Below, in pieces: positions 51,661 to 59,537 of a stretch of 64,000 bases of DNA. Below the pieces are notes generated by a model. That model did not search any database. It worked only from the letters and a program-made list of their open reading frames with translations, and was not told the DNA's origin. Position 1 is the stretch's first letter, and each line of letters begins with the position of its first letter. Position numbers and translations under genes: made by a program. The DNA is taken from positions 8,432 to 72,431 of the forward strand of contig NZ_JAHAIF010000010.1 of assembly GCF_018372875.1 (NCBI RefSeq). Direction: 5' to 3'. Origin of the DNA: Clostridium sp. (GTDB lineage Bacteria; Bacillota; Clostridia; Clostridiales; Clostridiaceae).

Positions 51661-51924
51661 ATGAAAAAATTTCTTTATAAATATCCTTTAATTTCTGTAA
51701 TATTATCCAATATGATCACATCATTTATAATTCTTTTTTCACTAAATAATGATAAATTCTATTTACTTTCTGTTATTATTATTAATTTATATATAAATAA
51801 TTGGGTTTTAAATAAAGGAATAAGCTTAACTAAAACTAAGATAATTCTTATGTCCATGAGTTTTTATGGAATGTTATTAATAAGTATTCTATGTAATAAA
51901 TATATGGGTATTATAAAAATGTAG
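51661..51924 (+). CDS. Small membrane protein (87 aa)
   Basis: Three hydrophobic segments (about residues 12-30, 35-50 and 62-80) with few charged residues, starting MKKFLYKYPL. No family is recognised. The ribosome site GGGAAGG precedes the ATG. It lies between the dif-like site and the convergent recombinase gene and ends at a shared terminator. It may be an accessory gene of this variable spot. Confidence 0.55.
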   Translation: MKKFLYKYPLISVILSNMITSFIILFSLNNDKFYLLSVIIINLYINNWVLNKGISLTKTKIILMSMSFYGMLLISILCNKYMGIIKM

Positions 51925-51928
51925 GTAA

Positions 51929-51952
51929 GGGGAGAGTATAAAACTCTCCTTG
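51929..51952. terminator. Bidirectional terminator
   Basis: GGAGAGT (51931-51937) pairs with ACTCTCC (51943-51949), flanked by AAG/CTT. It separates the small membrane protein (stop 51924) from the convergent recombinase (stop 51958). Confidence 0.65.
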
Positions 51953-51957
51953 CTTGT

Positions 51958-53316
51958 CTATAATTTAGATAAAGGATTTGACTTAACAGCATCCCTAAGA
52001 GCATCATCATCAATATGGGTGTAGATTTGAGTTGTTGATATATTTTCGTGTCCTAGAATGCTCTGTAAACTTCTTATATCTACATTACCATGCTTATACA
52101 TTAGGGTAGCAGCAGTATGTCTAAGCTTATGAGGAGTGTACTTTCCATCAACTATACCAGCATTACCTATATGTTTTTTTACTAAAAGTTCAACAGTTCG
52201 TTTGTTTATAGGTAAGTTTCTGTTTGAAAGAAATAGAAACTTCTTGTTTTCATCAGATACTTTAGAAATATCTCTAGAAGAAAGATAGCTGTTTATAGCC
52301 TTTAAGCAAGCTTCATTAAGATAAACTGTACGTTCTTTATTTCCTTTACCAATGATAGTTAATGTATCACCTTTTATTTTATCAATTTGTATTGAGCAAA
52401 GTTCTGAAAGTCTCATTCCGCAATTTAAAAATAAGGTTAAAATACAATAATCTCTGTTATAGTTTTTATCTTCTTGATCTAAGGAGGAGAGTAGATCTAT
52501 ACTTTGTTCTAGAGTTAGATAAACAGGATGTCTTTTGTTTATTTTAGGAGATTCCAACTCTAAGGTTGGATTTTCATCAATTATTTTCGCTTTTCCATTA
52601 AGGAACTTAAAGAAGGATTTTAAGCAAGCTACCTTTCTAGCTCTGGCATATGTTCCGTTATCCCTTTGTTTTTCAACAAATGAGAGAAAGGCATATAAAT
52701 CTGTTAACTTAATTCTTCTTACAAAATCATTATCTAAGTCATTTATCTGAATTTCTTCAAATTCTAAATCAGGATCATTAACTAATCCTTTATAAACTTT
52801 CATAAATCTAAAAAATAATGTTAAATCTATAGAATATCCATTGATTGTATTTTTTGATTTTCCTTTGATTGTTTCTAAGTAATTTAAGAAGTCTACCATA
52901 TAATTTGGATATTTTGAGTCTTGAGAAATATCTATACCAAATTTATTTGATATTTCCTGACCTTTATTTAAAGGATTAGATAAATTTAAATCAGAGTTTT
53001 TATTTTTTAACTTAGAAGCAGTTTTTAAATCTCTATTTAATCCAAGTTCCTTTAACCATATTTGAACAGCTCTTGGAGTAACATTATATATTTTTGATAA
53101 TTCTGTAGTGGTAAGTTTATTTTTATAAGCAAGTATGTATAAGTCCTCAATTATAAATTCATATCCACGTTCAGAATTTAAATCATAATAGTTAGAATAA
53201 ACTTTATGAATTCTTTTTCTATCTGCATTTGTTAAATTCACTTCAAAAAGAGGAAGAATTTCTTCAGGATATTCGTAATTTTTATATTTTAGAGTTTTAT
53301 TTCGTATTTTTTTCAT
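51958..53316 (-). CDS. Xer-family tyrosine recombinase with an extra N-terminal helix-turn-helix
   Basis: 452-aa site-specific recombinase. The C-terminal catalytic domain (about 270-445) has the full active site: Arg in NCGMRLSEL, Lys in GKGNKERTVYL, H396-x-x-R399 in PHKLRHTAATLM, H423 in LGHENIS and the nucleophile Y432 in IYTH. A SAM-like core-binding domain precedes it (about 140-250). XerC/XerD proteins are about 295-305 aa; the extra N-terminal 130 residues include a helix-turn-helix (TTTELSKIYNVTPRAVQIWLKELG). The ATG at 53316 follows AAAGGTG. The dif-like palindrome is about 360 bp beyond its 3' end. It could be the chromosome-dimer resolvase or a mobile-element integrase; nothing else here looks mobile. 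Confidence 0.88.
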   Translation of the reverse strand: MKKIRNKTLKYKNYEYPEEILPLFEVNLTNADRKRIHKVYSNYYDLNSERGYEFIIEDLYILAYKNKLTTTELSKIYNVTPRAVQIWLKELGLNRDLKTASKLKNKNSDLNLSNPLNKGQEISNKFGIDISQDSKYPNYMVDFLNYLETIKGKSKNTINGYSIDLTLFFRFMKVYKGLVNDPDLEFEEIQINDLDNDFVRRIKLTDLYAFLSFVEKQRDNGTYARARKVACLKSFFKFLNGKAKIIDENPTLELESPKINKRHPVYLTLEQSIDLLSSLDQEDKNYNRDYCILTLFLNCGMRLSELCSIQIDKIKGDTLTIIGKGNKERTVYLNEACLKAINSYLSSRDISKVSDENKKFLFLSNRNLPINKRTVELLVKKHIGNAGIVDGKYTPHKLRHTAATLMYKHGNVDIRSLQSILGHENISTTQIYTHIDDDALRDAVKSNPLSKL

Positions 53317-54033
53317 TTTTTTCACCTTTACAATATAGTCTTAAACCTTGATTTTATTATATCATAGGGTTTTTTCTCTTTCAAGTACACGAAATGTAAT
53401 AAATGTATATTTAGCGAAATTATTTTTGAGCAAAAATATAGTGATTTTTAGAGAAAATATTAATATTTTAATATTTTTTGTATATAACCACTTCTTTTTG
53501 ATTTTATTTCTTTCGACTTTAAATATGCATTAGGAATTTGATTTTTTAAACAAATGAAATTATACAAAAAATATATTTAAAGTTTTCATTCGAATTAGTA
53601 TTTGTATGTTTTTGTAAAACTTTTATCGTAAAATCTGTTAAAATCGAAATTGCTAAAAATATTATAATTTTAGTATTTAATATAATAAAAAGTATTATAA
53701 GTGTTTATTATCATAATATAGAATAAAATTATATTTTAATATTATAAATACATAAATAGCAAAATATATAATAAAAGTAAATTACATGTATTACTAAGGT
53801 CAGATAAGGTAAAATAAAAACACAGAAATAAAAATCTATATTTTTTAAATGCTTATTAATTATTGTAAGAAATAAGTATAACAAACAAGTGATCCATAGC
53901 TATTATAATAAACAGTAATAAATGCCCTGATTCTTGGATATACAAATAGTAAAGAATTTATTTTATCTTAATATTTTTAGCTTTCACTACTTTCCTCCTC
54001 CATTACTGCAAGGCACTTATTTATTATATTACA
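53317..54033. other. 717-bp gene-poor A+T-rich region
   Basis: No frame with a ribosome site and plausible protein was found. A strong minus-strand ribosome site (GGAGGAGGAAAGTA, about 53990-54003) leads only to a nine-codon frame, possibly a decayed gene. Scattered ATATTATAAT-type motifs occur, but no clear repeat array or hairpin terminator. It may hold terminus-proximal sequence or promoters for the recombinase. Confidence 0.5.
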
Positions 54034-55239
54034 TTAATTTATTAATTCTTCAATGATAGCATTAGGGTTAATAATCCTAAATCTTTGTTTACCATACTCT
54101 TCTGAAACGCATTCTGATTCATAAGCAGTTTTATCAGCTACTTCAAGAAACTTTTCAAAAGTTATACTATTATCAGCTTGACATGCCAAGGCATATAATC
54201 CTGCAACATAAGGAACTATAGAACTCATGCCACCCCATGAGTCGTAAGCATATTTATCTTCCCCCAAAAAAGAAGCATAGGTTTTCTTATCTGTTGGAAC
54301 ATATAAAGTGTCATCAGGAGCATTAGTATAAAAATATGGCTTATAATTATTAAAATCATTAACATCTCCATAAGATGTTCTTGTTAAGCTTTGAAACTTA
54401 TTAATATTATTTCCTGGTATTAGGCATAACACCTCAATATTATTTTCTTCAGCTTTTCTTATAGCCTCCTCTAATTCTACAGAACCTTTTATTATTTTAC
54501 CATCTTCAGTATACTTACTTGAATAACCACTAGAAAATGATATAACTCTAATTTTATTATCCAATGTTTTATTTAGTTCAATAATATTTAAAATATCTTC
54601 AGCTGCATGAGTAAAATCTTGTTCTTTTGTTTCATAATCATAACAATCCTCAGCTACGAAATAAAGGTCAGCATTAGGGGCAACGCCTACATTCTTTCCT
54701 ACTGCGATTGAAGCCATTTCTACTCCGTGCATACTAGCAACTTCTTTTTCTTTAGAAAAAGCTTTATAAAATTTTAGATTATCCTTTATCTCTACGTGAT
54801 CTACTAATAATGTTTGATCTATCATAGCTATACCTACACCTGCGCCATTATAACCTTTATCATGTACTTCTTGTAAGTTTAGCTTCTTTTCTTTTCCTTC
54901 TTCTATAAGTCTTTGAGGGTCAAAACCTTTAGGTAAGTATTTTGGCCACTCCGTTAAATCATCAAAATTCATAAAATCATTTAAATCAGATAATGATAAT
55001 CTATTTAGATATTGACTGTCCACTTTAGTAGTCCTTAAATCTATAATCCCATAGATATCTTTTCCGTATTTAATATTATCAGCCCTTTCATTTTGGCCTT
55101 TTTGCATTAATGTAAGATTATTCCTTGGATGATTTTGAATATACCCATTTTTCCAAATATCATTATTGGAACAAGATATTAATAAACATGATGATATTAT
55201 GAAAGTTAAAATTAAAGACATTGACAATATTTTTTTCAT
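54034..55239 (-). CDS. Subtilase (S8) family lipoprotein
   Basis: 401-aa lipoprotein (lipobox ISC, C23) with a divergent subtilisin fold. The catalytic residues appear as D141 (GIAMIDQTLL), H171 (SMHGVEMAS) and S339 in GGMSSIVPYVAG, which corresponds to the family's GTSMAAPHVAG with GTS changed to GMS. N278 in PGNN is a likely oxyanion Asn. Residues 24-125 form an N-terminal extension. The triad is present, so it may be active on the cell surface, but the altered serine loop leaves some doubt. The ribosome site is AGGAGG. It is downstream of topB on the same strand, separated by a terminator. Confidence 0.75.
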   Translation of the reverse strand: MKKILSMSLILTFIISSCLLISCSNNDIWKNGYIQNHPRNNLTLMQKGQNERADNIKYGKDIYGIIDLRTTKVDSQYLNRLSLSDLNDFMNFDDLTEWPKYLPKGFDPQRLIEEGKEKKLNLQEVHDKGYNGAGVGIAMIDQTLLVDHVEIKDNLKFYKAFSKEKEVASMHGVEMASIAVGKNVGVAPNADLYFVAEDCYDYETKEQDFTHAAEDILNIIELNKTLDNKIRVISFSSGYSSKYTEDGKIIKGSVELEEAIRKAEENNIEVLCLIPGNNINKFQSLTRTSYGDVNDFNNYKPYFYTNAPDDTLYVPTDKKTYASFLGEDKYAYDSWGGMSSIVPYVAGLYALACQADNSITFEKFLEVADKTAYESECVSEEYGKQRFRIINPNAIIEELIN

Positions 55240-55324
55240 ACATACCTCCTACTTTCCTATTATACTTCACTCTTTTATCTCATTATATATATTATATAGT
55301 AATATATTACATATATCTTGGTTA

Positions 55325-55364
55325 AAAAAGCTATAACACATATAAAAATGCATTATAGCTTTTT
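55325..55364. terminator. Terminator of topB
   Basis: AAAAAGCTATAA (55325-55336) pairs with TTATAGCTTTTT (55353-55364). A and T runs on both sides let it work for the minus-strand topB gene. Confidence 0.8.
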
Positions 55365-55369
55365 CTATC

Positions 55370-57544
55370 TTATTTACTCATATTTTTTAGCAAATCTGCA
55401 AAAGGATTATTATTAAACTCCTCTGCTTCTTTTTTCATCTTTTTCATTATATTATTAACTACCTTCTTATCTACCTTAGCACTTTTGTCAAATCTCTTCT
55501 CAAATTGGCTAGCCTTTTCCCTAAAATTACAGTTTTGTCCTGGGCATACGTAGATTTTTCCTTCTCCATGCCCTCTAAGTTCTAACCTCTTCTTGCATTC
55601 TGGACATCTTGCATTAGTAAGTCTAGCTAAGTTTTCTCTATAGCCACATTCCCTATCTTGACATACTAGCATTCTTCCGTTTTTACCGTTAACTTCAAGC
55701 ATATACTTTCCACAGTTAGGGCATCTTTTTCCTGTTTGATTATCATGATGGAACTTATTTGTTCCCTTTTTTACATCTTCTACTAATGATGTAGCATATC
55801 TTTTCATGTTTTCTATAAATGCCTTATCATTTGTTTTTCCTCTTGATATATCCTCTAAGTCCTTTTCCCACTTAGCAGTAAGTAAAGGAGATTTTAATTC
55901 TTCAGGAACAAGCTCTATTAATTGTATTCCCTTAGATGTAGGATAAATATCCTTCCCCCTCTTCTCTATTACAAATGAATTAAATAACTTTTCTATTATG
56001 TCTGCTCTAGTTGCAACTGTTCCAAGGCCACCAGTCTCCCCTAATGTCTTTGCTGCATCCTTCCCTACATTTATATACTTATGTGGATTTTCCATAGCAG
56101 ATAGTAAAGTTCCTTCATTAAATCTTCCTGGAGGAGTTGTTTGTTTCTTTGTAAGCTCTATCTTTTTTATATTTACTTTATCATTAACGTTTAATGTAGG
56201 TAATTCTTGCGTTCCCTCTTCATCATCTAAATCTTCTCTTCGATATAGAGCTTTCCATCCCTTTTCTAAGGTTGTATTTCCTTTAGCTAAGAAAATCTCT
56301 CCATTTATGTTTACCTTTATTGTAGTTTGTTCATATTCATATGGTTGTAACATTACACTTAAGAATCTTTTTACAACTAAATTATATATGTTCTTCTCTT
56401 CTGAGCTTAAAATTCCAAGGTTAAGCTTTTCTTCTGTAGGTATAATAGCGTGGTGATCACTTACTTTTGAGTTATCTACAAAGCTTTTATTTCCTTTAAC
56501 ACCTTGTTTTAATAACTTATCTGCATATGCTCTATATTCTCCTACTGATATTCCCCTTAGTCTATCTGGTATTGTAGGTAAAATATCAGATGAAATATAT
56601 CTAGAATCAGTTCTAGGATAAGTTAATAATTTGTAGTTTTCGTATAATCTTTGCATTATATTAAGAGTTTGCTTTGCTGAGTATCCCCAAATCCTATTAG
56701 CATCTCTTTGTAGTTCTGTTAAGTCATACAATGCTGGAGAGTATTTTTTCTTTCTACTCTTTGTAATATCTATTACTTCTCCTGTAGAGTTTTTAGTCTT
56801 ATCTAAAATAGATTTAGCAACCTCCTCCTTGAAGATATTAGTGTTGCCCTTTGTACTAACCAATGAAAGGGCAAACTTATCAGTTAGGGCTTTTAAATTG
56901 TAGTAATCCTCTGGTTTAAAGTTTTTAATCTCATCTTCCCTATTCACTATCATAGCTAAGGTAGGTGATTGTACTCTTCCTGCTGATAATTGAGCATTGT
57001 ATTTACATGTTAAAGCTCTGGTTACATTCAAACCTACTAGCCAGTCTGCCTCTGCCCTACAAACTGCTGCCTTATATAAATTATCATATGCTCTACCATC
57101 TTTAAGATTCTTAAAGCCATCCATTATAGCCTTATCTGTTTGAGAAGATATCCAAAGTCTTTTTATCTTCTTTCTAACACCAGACTTATCTATTATCCAT
57201 CTTGCTACTAGCTCTCCTTCTCTTCCCGCATCAGTAGCAATTATAATTTCATCTACATCATTTCTAAGTAGTTGTTTTTTTACTTCATTGTATTGCTTAC
57301 TTGTTTTCTTTAACACTGTAAGCTTCATTGGCTTAGGTAGCATTGGCAATGTCTCCATGCTCCACTTTTTATATTTATCTCCATAGCCTTCTGGATCCAT
57401 TAGTCCTACTAAGTGACCTAACGCCCATGTTACTATGTATCCATTCCCTTCTATATAACTTCCTTTATTATTCTTACATTTTAAAACTCTAGCAATTTCT
57501 CTTCCTACAGAAGGTTTTTCTGCTAGTACTATCTTTAAATTCAT
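55370..57544 (-). CDS. topB: DNA topoisomerase III
   Basis: 724-aa type IA topoisomerase. The TOPRIM domain (1-140) has AEKPSVGR and ATDAGREGELVAR. The catalytic tyrosine is Y309 in LTYPRTDSRYIS. SAGRVQSPTLAM marks the gate domain. The C-terminus carries two zinc ribbons, CPNCGKYMLEVNGKNGRMLVC and CPECKKRLELRGHGEGKIYVC (first about residue 608). It decatenates DNA and works at replication forks and in recombination. The start follows AGGAGGAAG. It lies 84 bp behind the DUF2828 gene on the same strand, separated by a hairpin. Confidence 0.93.
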   Translation of the reverse strand: MNLKIVLAEKPSVGREIARVLKCKNNKGSYIEGNGYIVTWALGHLVGLMDPEGYGDKYKKWSMETLPMLPKPMKLTVLKKTSKQYNEVKKQLLRNDVDEIIIATDAGREGELVARWIIDKSGVRKKIKRLWISSQTDKAIMDGFKNLKDGRAYDNLYKAAVCRAEADWLVGLNVTRALTCKYNAQLSAGRVQSPTLAMIVNREDEIKNFKPEDYYNLKALTDKFALSLVSTKGNTNIFKEEVAKSILDKTKNSTGEVIDITKSRKKKYSPALYDLTELQRDANRIWGYSAKQTLNIMQRLYENYKLLTYPRTDSRYISSDILPTIPDRLRGISVGEYRAYADKLLKQGVKGNKSFVDNSKVSDHHAIIPTEEKLNLGILSSEEKNIYNLVVKRFLSVMLQPYEYEQTTIKVNINGEIFLAKGNTTLEKGWKALYRREDLDDEEGTQELPTLNVNDKVNIKKIELTKKQTTPPGRFNEGTLLSAMENPHKYINVGKDAAKTLGETGGLGTVATRADIIEKLFNSFVIEKRGKDIYPTSKGIQLIELVPEELKSPLLTAKWEKDLEDISRGKTNDKAFIENMKRYATSLVEDVKKGTNKFHHDNQTGKRCPNCGKYMLEVNGKNGRMLVCQDRECGYRENLARLTNARCPECKKRLELRGHGEGKIYVCPGQNCNFREKASQFEKRFDKSAKVDKKVVNNIMKKMKKEAEEFNNNPFADLLKNMSK

Positions 57545-57615
57545 ATGCTTCCTCCTAATTCATTGAAGTCTTTAACCTTCATTATAAACTAATGAAAGGA
57601 AAAAATATATATAAA

Positions 57616-57642
57616 TAAGCAGCCATAATTATATGACTGCTT
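57616..57642 (-). terminator. Hairpin at the end of the DUF2828 gene
   Basis: On the minus strand AAAGCAGTCATATAA pairs imperfectly with TTATGGCTGCTTAT (outer arms AAGCAG and CTGCTT). It includes the last codons and stop of the gene. Confidence 0.55.
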
Positions 57643-59152
57643 TATAACGATCATCCTCTAGAACTTTATTTAATAAATCTTGAGTTGAATTACTTTCATC
57701 ATTAAGTAGAGATATAAACACCTCATTAGAATATCCAAATGCATAGGTAAAGTTGTCACTATATTTAATAATAGTTGCGCTTTCCCTTCTCTTATCTATA
57801 TTCCAAAATATGAGATGAGGTATATTTAAATTAGCACAGCTCCACTTTTCTTTAATTCTTTCAAATTCCTCTGCGTTTACAAAGTAAGGGGTATCCTTAT
57901 TGTTACCCTTAGAAAGCATTGAAATTTTACAACCTGGATCTATTATAAATAAAAGTCTCGTTGGAATGTGTTCTTCATTTATTCCATGTTTTATAGCTGC
58001 AAAAAGTATTAAATCTAAAGCTGCCTCTACATTTATTTCATTACAAACTGAAGCTTTCACTATTTCCTCTACATTATCTTTCATGTTATCCATATCAATT
58101 TTTTTAAAGTTAGGTTTAGGTTTCATGGTAATTATATGCTTCTTATACCTACCTCTATTTTCTCTTAAAAAATATAATATAGTTCCTACCCCAGCATATA
58201 AGGTATTTATATTCTTATTATTTATAAAATTCTTTGAGGATAACCCTAAAGATACTATTGTATCACCTTTATATTCTTTTATATAACTCTTATACTCATA
58301 CAAGGATGAGGCATGTCCGTTTTTTATAAAGTCCTCTACAAACATATAAGGGAAATTTTCGTCTATAAGACTCTCTTTTAATCCTATCCCTCTATACCCT
58401 AAGAATTGCCTATAGAGCTCTCTATATTCCTTATATCTACTATAATCATGTTTTAAAAATGCATTTTTATATTTATTTATAGATTTAAAGGTTATATTAC
58501 CGTACTGTATACCTTCCCAATTTCCTTTACTCATAGAACTTTCTACTATATTTAATTTTTTTCTAAGTTTAGATAGTGTTGTTCTATATTCTTTCGAAGA
58601 CATATTAAGTAATAATCTTGTTTTCCTTCCTAACCTTCTTGATTCAGATGAAGAAGTATTTTCAGATTTTAACCATTTTGCCAAAGTACTTGGGGCTAAA
58701 GAATTTAAGTCCTTGTTTAATGTATCTTTTATAAGTTTTATCGTTTCATTCTCAAGCTTAGTATCAAATAAAGAATACAAGTCATCCCATCTACCATAGT
58801 ATGGTATTAAGGAAAGGTTTTCTTTAAGTATATGAGAGTTTATATTACCTAAATAGTTTAAACATACCCTAAAAACTTTTCTCTCTCCAAGTCCCTTTTC
58901 TTTATCTCTAATAAAAAAGAGAATTTTAAGAGCCTTTTTCTCATCTTCCTCATAAGCCTTAGAAAAGAACTCTATTATATCCTTTTCATTTATATTTCTA
59001 AGAAACATTCCCTTTGAAAAGAAGTTTAAGTTATGTATAGATGTATTATCTATCTCTACTATTTCATTGTAATCTTCTTCAAGATCCTCATATAAATTTT
59101 CATCAATATTAATTATTTCATCTTTTAACTTATTAAATAATTCAAAGCTCAC
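57629..59152 (-). CDS. DUF2828 (TROVE/Ro-like) protein with a degenerate VWA domain
   Basis: 507-aa cytosolic protein. The N-terminal helical part has GLGERKVFRVCL, PYYGRWDDLY, LAKWLKSENTSSSE, YRTTLSKLRKKLNIVE and the KNAFLKHDYSRY block, the fingerprint of DUF2828, a family sharing the HEAT-plus-VWA layout of Ro60/TROVE proteins that bind Y RNAs. The VWA domain (about 295-505) has lost its metal site: where the family has DVSGSM there is LGLSSKN (302-308), and the TDF and SDM positions are changed too. The start is GTG with GGGGG upstream. A pair of structured elements lies just 5' of it. RNA binding is inferred, not shown. Confidence 0.75.
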   Translation of the reverse strand: MSFELFNKLKDEIINIDENLYEDLEEDYNEIVEIDNTSIHNLNFFSKGMFLRNINEKDIIEFFSKAYEEDEKKALKILFFIRDKEKGLGERKVFRVCLNYLGNINSHILKENLSLIPYYGRWDDLYSLFDTKLENETIKLIKDTLNKDLNSLAPSTLAKWLKSENTSSSESRRLGRKTRLLLNMSSKEYRTTLSKLRKKLNIVESSMSKGNWEGIQYGNITFKSINKYKNAFLKHDYSRYKEYRELYRQFLGYRGIGLKESLIDENFPYMFVEDFIKNGHASSLYEYKSYIKEYKGDTIVSLGLSSKNFINNKNINTLYAGVGTILYFLRENRGRYKKHIITMKPKPNFKKIDMDNMKDNVEEIVKASVCNEINVEAALDLILFAAIKHGINEEHIPTRLLFIIDPGCKISMLSKGNNKDTPYFVNAEEFERIKEKWSCANLNIPHLIFWNIDKRRESATIIKYSDNFTYAFGYSNEVFISLLNDESNSTQDLLNKVLEDDRYKAVI

Positions 59153-59175
59153 ATATAATCCCCCTTAAACACCAC

Positions 59176-59274
59176 AAGACACATTATGCCCAGCTAATAA
59201 ATTAACTGAGCATAAATAAGCTGTAAGTGTCTTTATTAAACAAGATACATATTTTATTAAGCTGTTAGTATCTT
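59176..59274 (-). ncRNA. Tandem structured elements upstream of the DUF2828 gene
   Basis: Two related stems on the minus strand. Element 1 (59274-59242) is closed by AAGATAC/GTATCTT; element 2 (59233-59176) by AAGACAC/GTGTCTT. Both 5' arms continue into ACAGCTTA. The T-A to C-G exchange at the same position of both arms keeps pairing, a compensatory change. Element 2 also has CAGCT (59223-59219) able to pair with AGCTG (59195-59191) and TTATGC (59215-59210) with GCATAA (59189-59184), a crossing (pseudoknot) arrangement. No T tract follows, so these are not terminators. They may be a 5' leader or small RNA; strand and transcription are unproven. Confidence 0.5.
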
Positions 59275-59333
59275 TACACTATCATGTATATGCAGTTTTT
59301 TATTTAATAGTACATTTTAATGATTAAGTAAAC

Positions 59334-59525
59334 TTAAGAATTTTTAACTTCTATAATTCTTTTTATAAGGCTTTCATCTATATACTCTGACTTTGAAAAT
59401 CCTTTTCTAAAATATCTTATTTGCTTATATTTAACCCCATTCATTTGGAAGTCTAATATATCTATTCTATCTCCCTTAAAAACTATTGGTTCATTTTTAC
59501 CTTTTACTTGTATTCTTAATTCCAT
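59334..59525 (-). CDS. Hypothetical 63-aa protein
   Basis: Small basic protein, MELRIQVKGK..., with a beta-strand-rich first half and a helix at residues about 45-60. It has no cysteine, membrane segment or recognised family. AGGAG precedes the ATG on the minus strand by ten bases. It starts 12 bp after the Mrr-like nuclease gene, so the two are probably translated from one mRNA. The structured elements and the DUF2828 gene follow downstream. Confidence 0.55.
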   Translation of the reverse strand: MELRIQVKGKNEPIVFKGDRIDILDFQMNGVKYKQIRYFRKGFSKSEYIDESLIKRIIEVKNS

Positions 59526-59537
59526 ATAAATTGTCTC

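Noticed and set aside
51958..53316. Prophage or integrative element
   Set aside because: Apart from the recombinase there are no phage structural, replication or conjugation genes within the window, and codon use does not change.
53348..53533. 61-aa + strand frame upstream of the recombinase
   Set aside because: It starts with TTG without a ribosome site and its composition is only that of A+T-rich DNA.
55998..56456. 152-aa + strand frame inside topB
   Set aside because: It is antisense to well-conserved topoisomerase III motifs and has no ribosome site.
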